Made by a program: the position numbers and the translations under genes | Notes under the pieces: generated by a model | What the model was told of the DNA's origin: nothing | Database searches by the model: none | The model's input: the letters and a program-made list of their open reading frames with translations, nothing else | Assembly: GCA_016234305.1 (NCBI GenBank) | Contig: JACRFM010000062.1 | Span: 1-9,838, forward strand | DNA from: Candidatus Kerfeldbacteria bacterium | GTDB taxonomy: Bacteria; Patescibacteriota; Patescibacteriia; Veblenbacterales; UBA10138 | Reading direction: 5' to 3' | DNA: 9,838 nt | Part shown: positions 6,216-9,838 of the stretch, piece by piece | Position numbering within the stretch: the stretch's first letter is position 1 | Layout: each line of letters opens with the position of its first letter

Positions 6216-6253
6216 ATATGTCTACTGTTGACAAAGTAACCAATTAATAAATC

Positions 6254-8332
6254 ATGAATTTTAAACTACAATCTACGTTTAAACCAACCGGTGACCCCGA
6301 TAGGAGTTCCGCTAAGCGGAACCCTACGGGGCAAGCCAACCGCAACAATATGCAGCCAGCCAAATTTAAACTTGTAGTCCCATTTAAGCCTACCGGAGAT
6401 CAACCACAAGCCATAACCAAATTGGTGCAAGGTTTAAAGAAAAATTACCGCGCCCAGACTCTGCTGGGTGTTACCGGCTCAGGCAAAACATTTACCATGG
6501 CCCAAGTTATCGCTAAAAGCAACCGGCCGGCGCTGGTTATTTCGCATAACAAAACTTTGGCCGCCCAACTGGCTAGCGAGTTCAGACAATTTTTTCCCCA
6601 AAACGCCGTGCACTATTTTGTATCTTATTACGATTACTATCAACCGGAAGCTTATCTGCCGTCGTCCGATACTTATATTGAAAAAGAAAGCCAACTTAAC
6701 GAAGAAATAGATCGCTTGCGCCACGCGGCCACGCAAAGCATCTTGTCGCGCCGTGATACCATTATTGTCGCCTCGGTCTCTTGTATTTACGGTCTGGGTA
6801 GTCCGGCCGAATACTCACGTGTAAAAATCAGCCTGCAACCAAACGAATCAGTGCCGCGCCAAAAACTTTTACGCCGCCTGGCCAATTTGCGCTATGAACG
6901 AGCTGACATTGATTTTCGCCGCGGTACTTACCGCGTCAAAGGTGAAATCGTAGACATTTATCCGGCATTTTCGCTGGACCGTTTTTACCGTCTGCATTAT
7001 GAAGCTGATATTATTAAACGAATTGAGGAGTGTGAAATTTTAACCAACGAACCATTGACGACTCTGCCAATGGTTGATATTTACCCGGCCACGCATTACC
7101 TGGCGCCGACTGAACAATTTGAGCAATCTTTAAATCAGATTGAAGCTGATTTGAAAATTGAGGTGGCGACTTTAGAGAAAGCCAATAAACTTATTGAGGC
7201 TCAGCGTCTGCAAGAACGCACTAATTTTGACCTGGAAATGCTGCGTACGGTAGGTTATTGTAATGGCATAGAAAACTATTCACGTTACTTTGACAGTCGT
7301 AAAATCAACGAGCCGCCTTATACTTTAATGGATTATTTTCCGCCGGACGCACTGGTCTTTATAGATGAATCACATATGACCATACCGCAACTCACCGCTA
7401 TGTCGGCCGGCGACAAGTCACGCAAACAAACTTTGATTGACTATGGTTTTCGTCTTAAAGCGGCGGCTGACAACCGTCCTTTAAATTTTACTGAATTTAA
7501 TAAACGCGTTAACACTTTAATTTATGTCTCGGCTACGCCGGCTGATTATGAGTTAAATAAATCAGAGCAAATAGTTGAACAGCTGATTCGGCCAACCGGA
7601 TTGCTGGATTCCACGATTGAAATTAAACCGACTAAAAACCAGGTTGATGATTTAGTGGCGGAAATAAAAGCCCGCGTGGCCAAAAAACAGCGTGTCCTGA
7701 TAACTACCCTGACTAAACGCATGGCCGAAGACTTAACTGATTACTTGCAAGACGAAGATTTAAAAGTTCAGTATTTGCATTCCGAAGTTGATACTTTGGA
7801 GCGTTTAGAAATTCTGCGCGACTTGCGCTTAGGAAAATACGACGTCATTGTAGGCATTAACCTGCTGCGTGAAGGTTTAGACTTGCCCGAAGTCTCTTTA
7901 ATAGTTATTTTAGACGCTGATAAAGAAGGTTTTTTGCGCTCCACTACTGCGTTGATACAAACCATGGGCCGTGCCGCGCGCCACCTTGATGGCCATGTTA
8001 TTATGTACGCCGATACAATTACCAAATCAATGAAACAAGCAATTAGTGAAACCGAGCGCCGGCGCCGTGTTCAAGCTGACTATAATAAAGCCCACCAGAT
8101 TACGCCCCAAACCATTATTAAAGCTATTGCTGAAGATAGATTAGCCGGCAACAAACCAGTAGAAGAGATTCCTCTGCTTAAACAACTTAACTTGCAAAAA
8201 TTGGACAGGGTTGAGGTGGCGCATATCATCCGCGATTTAGAAAACCAAATGGCTCTGGCGTCGGCCAATTTGGAATTTGAACGCGCCGCTACTTTGCGCG
8301 ACCAAATTAAAGAGCTTAAAACCTTAACCTAG
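6254..8332 (+). CDS. uvrB: UvrABC system protein B (excision nuclease helicase subunit), with unusual N-terminus
   Basis: UvrB receives damaged DNA from UvrA, verifies the lesion with its beta-hairpin, and recruits UvrC for incision. Visible motifs are Walker A GVTGSGKT (72-79), the beta-hairpin region YYDYYQPEAYLPSSDTYIEKE (125-145), DESH helicase motif II (371-374), SATP motif III (426-429), the GINLLREGLDLPEV block (534-547), TMGRAARH motif VI (570-577) and the C-terminal UVR coiled-coil (about 653-688) that binds UvrC. The catalytic core looks intact. From the first ATG it is 692 residues, longer than usual. A second in-frame ATG at 6350 (M33) would give a normal 660-residue protein starting QPAKFKLVVPFKPTGDQPQA. 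The extra 32 residues contain a diverged copy of that motif (FKLQSTFKPTGD, 3-14) and a palindrome-coded insert. Neither start has a good ribosome site. The gene is divergent from ruvA. Confidence 0.95.
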   Translation: MNFKLQSTFKPTGDPDRSSAKRNPTGQANRNNMQPAKFKLVVPFKPTGDQPQAITKLVQGLKKNYRAQTLLGVTGSGKTFTMAQVIAKSNRPALVISHNKTLAAQLASEFRQFFPQNAVHYFVSYYDYYQPEAYLPSSDTYIEKESQLNEEIDRLRHAATQSILSRRDTIIVASVSCIYGLGSPAEYSRVKISLQPNESVPRQKLLRRLANLRYERADIDFRRGTYRVKGEIVDIYPAFSLDRFYRLHYEADIIKRIEECEILTNEPLTTLPMVDIYPATHYLAPTEQFEQSLNQIEADLKIEVATLEKANKLIEAQRLQERTNFDLEMLRTVGYCNGIENYSRYFDSRKINEPPYTLMDYFPPDALVFIDESHMTIPQLTAMSAGDKSRKQTLIDYGFRLKAAADNRPLNFTEFNKRVNTLIYVSATPADYELNKSEQIVEQLIRPTGLLDSTIEIKPTKNQVDDLVAEIKARVAKKQRVLITTLTKRMAEDLTDYLQDEDLKVQYLHSEVDTLERLEILRDLRLGKYDVIVGINLLREGLDLPEVSLIVILDADKEGFLRSTTALIQTMGRAARHLDGHVIMYADTITKSMKQAISETERRRRVQADYNKAHQITPQTIIKAIAEDRLAGNKPVEEIPLLKQLNLQKLDRVEVAHIIRDLENQMALASANLEFERAATLRDQIKELKTLT
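6295..6331 (+). repeat. In-frame palindromic element inside the 5' coding end of uvrB
   Basis: Three nested paired blocks make a nearly perfect inverted repeat: CCCCG (6295-6299) with CGGGG (6327-6331), TAGG (6301-6304) with CCTA (6323-6326), and GTTCCGCT (6306-6313) with AGCGGAAC (6315-6322). Only A6300 and A6305 are unpaired in the stem. It has no stop in the uvrB frame and reads as PDRSSAKRNPTG, residues 15-26, between two copies of the UvrB N-terminal motif. In RNA it would be a very stable hairpin about 40 bases after the first ATG and 18 bases before the second. AAACCAACCG (6281-6290) and AAGCCAACCG (6333-6342) flank it as a 9-of-10 direct repeat. Confidence 0.8.
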
Positions 8333-8341
8333 AACAAAATT

Positions 8342-8390
8342 CGTTAAGCCTGGGTGTCCCTTGTAAATACAGGGGGCATCATGGCTAACG
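8342..8390. repeat. Long imperfect hairpin just after uvrB
   Basis: Pairing runs CGTTA-GCC (8342-8350, one bulged A) with GGC-TAACG (8383-8390), then TGTCCCTTG (8355-8363) with CAGGGGGCA (8370-8378, with two G-U pairs), around a 6-base loop. About 17 pairs form, plus two more in the inner mismatch. It starts 10 bases after the uvrB stop but no T run follows, so it is not a standard terminator. It may stabilise the message end or be a dispersed repeat. Confidence 0.55.
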
Positions 8391-8400
8391 CCAAATATAA

Positions 8401-8443
8401 AAATGAAGCCTCCACGGGCTCACGCCCGAGGTAGCCTTCATTT
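8401..8443. repeat. Second hairpin repeat downstream of uvrB
   Basis: The outer arms AAATGAAG (8401-8408) and CTTCATTT (8436-8443) are perfect. The inner stem CGGGC/GCCCG (8415-8419/8424-8428) closes a four-base loop, with partial pairing between. The bases after it are only moderately T-rich. It may contribute to uvrB transcript termination, but it is better described as a palindromic repeat. Confidence 0.55.
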
Positions 8444-8490
8444 CTTCGGCGAAATCCGCCGAAGTCCTCCTTGGGAGGACGAAGGCGGAT
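8444..8490. repeat. Third palindromic repeat with two mutually exclusive stems
   Basis: One fold pairs CTTCGGCG (8444-8451) with CGCCGAAG (8457-8464). The alternative pairs ATCCGCC (8454-8460) with GGCGGAT (8484-8490), then a symmetrical GAA/GAA loop, then GTCCTCC (8464-8470) with GGAGGAC (8474-8480) around TTG. The two folds share bases 8457-8464, so only one can form at a time. The second is longer (14 pairs) and looks like the stable unit; the first may be the remnant of a partial second copy. Confidence 0.6.
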
Positions 8491-8517
8491 AAAAAAGGAG
8501 TTAATTTAATAACTCCT
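8491..8517 (-). terminator. Rho-independent terminator of the phosphoribosyltransferase gene
   Basis: AGGAGTTA (8496-8503) pairs with TAACTCCT (8510-8517) around six bases. On the minus strand the stem is followed by a T run (8491-8496). It lies 22 bases past the stop codon of the leftward phosphoribosyltransferase gene, where a terminator is expected. Confidence 0.8.
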
Positions 8518-8539
8518 CAACTAAAAATTTCGTTCAATT

Positions 8540-9157
8540 TTACTTTTTCTTTTTTCTTCTTAAAAATCTTCCGATTCTATCAGCCAAATCCTCATAAGGC
8601 TGAACAATCCAAGGATACTTACCAGATTTAGGATCAAGTTCTACCGCTTCGGCTATATAATCAACCATAAAGGTTGAACAAGTCTTATGCCATAAGCACA
8701 AGGTTCTAATTTGGAACTTATCACCGAAGTGTTTCCTTAACAGCCGTAAACCTTTATGCAAGGTCCGGCCGGTATCATCAAGGTCATCTACCAACAAAAT
8801 ATTTTGAAATTTGGCAAAAGTCTTTTTTGTTAGTTCCAATTGTTTGCCATCGGGACTAATAAACACCAGATGTTTAGAAAACACTATTTTTCGACTGGCT
8901 ACGTCGTACTTGCTACCCGACTTATTTTCATAACCTTGAGCTTGCCAAATGGCGCAAGCCGCATTTAACACTCTTTTTAACACTGAACCAACATATAAAC
9001 CGCCAGTAGCTATGAAAATTATCAAATCCGGCTTATAATTTGATTTGACTAACCTTTTAATGACTCTTTTAATGAGATTATCATGCTGCTGATGACTAAT
9101 ATACATTAATGGTTGCCCATCGCTGGTATATTTAAAACGACGTCTTCCCTTTGCCAT
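8540..9157 (-). CDS. Phosphoribosyltransferase-domain protein (hypoxanthine/xanthine type, COG2236-like)
   Basis: The 205-residue protein carries the PRPP-binding loop LLVDDLDDTGRTL (121-133), with the acidic pair and the D-TG-T signature of type I phosphoribosyltransferases. PDLIIFIATGGLYVGSVL (43-60) fits the family's first glycine-containing (PPi) loop. YPWIVQPYED (181-190) resembles the W.(F/P)PWE end of purine-salvage members. The likely reaction is transfer of a purine base to PRPP, but the base specificity cannot be read. Regulatory or other phosphoribosyltransferase roles also remain possible. Both ends are very basic (AKGRRRFK and FLRRKKKK), which is unusual and could bind nucleic acid. 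It has no membrane segment. The start is supported by a good Shine-Dalgarno ten bases upstream. It is monocistronic, with its own terminator, and divergent from the RibL-like gene. Confidence 0.75.
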   Translation of the reverse strand: MAKGRRRFKYTSDGQPLMYISHQQHDNLIKRVIKRLVKSNYKPDLIIFIATGGLYVGSVLKRVLNAACAIWQAQGYENKSGSKYDVASRKIVFSKHLVFISPDGKQLELTKKTFAKFQNILLVDDLDDTGRTLHKGLRLLRKHFGDKFQIRTLCLWHKTCSTFMVDYIAEAVELDPKSGKYPWIVQPYEDLADRIGRFLRRKKKK

Positions 9158-9167
9158 GATAGATATA

Positions 9168-9174
9168 CTCCTCT
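9168..9174 (-). promoter_or_regulatory. Shine-Dalgarno AGAGGAG of the phosphoribosyltransferase gene
   Basis: AGAGGAG on the minus strand is separated from the ATG by ten bases. It is the only clear ribosome-binding site in the window and fixes the start at 9157. Confidence 0.7.
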
Positions 9175-9194
9175 ATTGTTGTTTGATTGTTAAT

Positions 9195-9223
9195 TTGCTT
9201 ATTTTATGACCACACCTTATAAC
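9195..9223 (+). promoter_or_regulatory. Possible promoter of the RibL-like gene (TTGCTT-17-TATAAC)
   Basis: TTGCTT (9195-9200) and TATAAC (9218-9223) are 17 bases apart. The transcript would start about 9230, only a few bases before the ATG at 9234. No Shine-Dalgarno is present, so this message may be leaderless or nearly so. Confidence 0.4.
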
Positions 9224-9233
9224 TTTATTAGCT

Positions 9234-9701
9234 ATGCGTCAAGGCAGTAAAAAACGGGTTAAACCCGTCAAAGTTCTGGTTTTTGGCGTGTTTGATTTAC
9301 TGCACCAGGGCCACAAACACTTTCTGCGTCAAGCCAGTAGGCAGGGACAGCAATTAGTGGTGGTGGTGGCGCGTGATAAAGTGGTTTCTAAAATCAAAAA
9401 ACTCAAACCACAACAAAATCAGGTCACTAGATTACGTAATATAAAAAAACTGCCCTTTGTTCAAACCGCGCGCTGGGGCGACCAGATCAAGCGCCACCAA
9501 TATCATATGATTAAATTAATCAAACCCGACATTGTCTGCTTGGGCTATGACCAAAAACCGAATTTAAAACAGGTTAAACAAGAATTGCAAAAAGCCGGCT
9601 TAAAGCCAAAATTTATCCGCCTCAAAGCCTATCAACCTCATAAATTCAAATCCAGTCTAATTAAAACCTTGTCGGAAAATACGTCCGCTCACGGACAATA
9701 A
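9234..9701 (+). CDS. HxGH-motif nucleotidyltransferase resembling archaeal RibL-type FAD synthase
   Basis: The 155-residue protein is a cytidylyltransferase-like (Rossmann, HIGH-type) enzyme. VLVFGVFDLLHQGHKHFL (14-31) contains the nucleotide-binding HxGH (24-27). LVVVVARD (41-48) follows, as in archaeal FAD synthases. PDIVCLGYDQK (98-108) fits their D-I-x-x-LGYDQ block, and KFKSSLIKTL (137-146) takes the place of the usual ST-x-x-I end motif. Relatives attach AMP or CMP from a nucleotide to a phosphorylated acceptor: FMN in RibL, glycerol-3-phosphate in TagD. The LGYDQ match favours the RibL side, but the acceptor is uncertain. The protein is rich in lysine and glutamine with a basic N-terminus. 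The ATG start leaves a nine-residue basic lead before the first strand. It is divergent from the phosphoribosyltransferase gene; no partner gene follows within the window. Confidence 0.75.
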   Translation: MRQGSKKRVKPVKVLVFGVFDLLHQGHKHFLRQASRQGQQLVVVVARDKVVSKIKKLKPQQNQVTRLRNIKKLPFVQTARWGDQIKRHQYHMIKLIKPDIVCLGYDQKPNLKQVKQELQKAGLKPKFIRLKAYQPHKFKSSLIKTLSENTSAHGQ

Positions 9702-9750
9702 AAAAACCGCTGACTTATTTAGATGGTTTCAAAAGTCGTAGACTACATTG

Positions 9751-9838
9751 TCATTGCGAGCGTTAGCGAAGCAATCTCTCTAGTATTAACTCTAGATTGC
9801 CACGTCGCCCCGATGGGCATCGGGGCTCCTCGCAATGA
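9751..9838. repeat. Dispersed-type palindromic repeat with TCATTGCGAG ends
   Basis: The perfect terminal inverted repeat TCATTGCGAG (9751-9760) and CTCGCAATGA (9829-9838) encloses GCAATCT (9771-9777) paired with AGATTGC (9793-9799), and a side hairpin CCCCGAT-GGGC-ATCGGGG (9809-9826). The inner segment also shows CTCTAG twice (9778-9783, 9790-9795). Repeats beginning with TCATTGCGAG and carrying GCAATC arms occur between genes in many bacterial lineages, from memory. No coding role is seen. The right arm ends exactly at the window edge, so it may extend further. Confidence 0.7.

Noticed and set aside
5804..6253. LexA/SOS operator between ruvA and uvrB
   Set aside because: Both genes are SOS-regulated in some bacteria, but I found no CTGT-N8-ACAG or GAAC-N4-GTTC type site.
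6468..8268. Small open frames in other frames of uvrB
   Set aside because: They overlap conserved UvrB motifs on the true frame and have no independent support.
1..9838. CRISPR array, toxin-antitoxin pair, transposase or phage genes
   Set aside because: No regular spaced repeats, no small paired genes and no integrase or transposase domain are visible in the window.

Overview
The window looks like a chromosomal segment of an uncultured bacterium of the Candidate Phyla Radiation (Patescibacteria/Parcubacteria type). This is an inference from four traits: moderately AT-rich DNA with compact genes and mostly weak or absent Shine-Dalgarno sequences; a Wzy/O-antigen-ligase-like membrane domain fused to a TPR tail; a stand-alone FemA/B-like aminoacyltransferase; and intergenic spaces full of small palindromic repeats. 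No 16S rRNA or ribosomal protein gene is present, so the assignment cannot be confirmed here.

Layout. The left half (195-5803) is read leftwards: ruvA (Holliday junction DNA-binding subunit), then 6 nt later a FemAB-family aminoacyltransferase, an orphan winged-helix plus nucleotidyltransferase protein, a tRNA-Arg(CCG) directly abutting a damaged second tRNA-Arg(CCG), and an 810-residue O-antigen-ligase-like/TPR membrane protein closed by a clear terminator at 141-170. The centre (5804-6253) is a 450-base space between the divergent repair genes ruvA and uvrB. It is built from two adjoining units, each bounded by imperfect inverted repeats. The right half holds uvrB (rightward, 6254-8332), a cluster of hairpin repeats, a leftward phosphoribosyltransferase gene, a divergent HxGH nucleotidyltransferase gene resembling archaeal RibL-type FAD synthase, and a large dispersed-type palindromic repeat running to the window end.

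How the genes relate. RuvA and UvrB are DNA repair functions. The FemAB-like protein and the Wzy-like/TPR protein point to cell-wall cross-bridge and surface-glycan work. The last two enzymes suggest nucleotide salvage and nucleotidyl-transfer (possibly flavin cofactor) chemistry. There is no obvious defence island, CRISPR array, transposase or phage module.

The most interesting signal is the small repeats. A near-perfect palindrome sits in frame inside the 5' end of uvrB, between two diverged copies of the UvrB N-terminal motif. A related palindrome with a compensatory base-pair change lies upstream of the tRNA genes. This resembles, by analogy only, the protein-invading palindromic elements known from Rickettsia.
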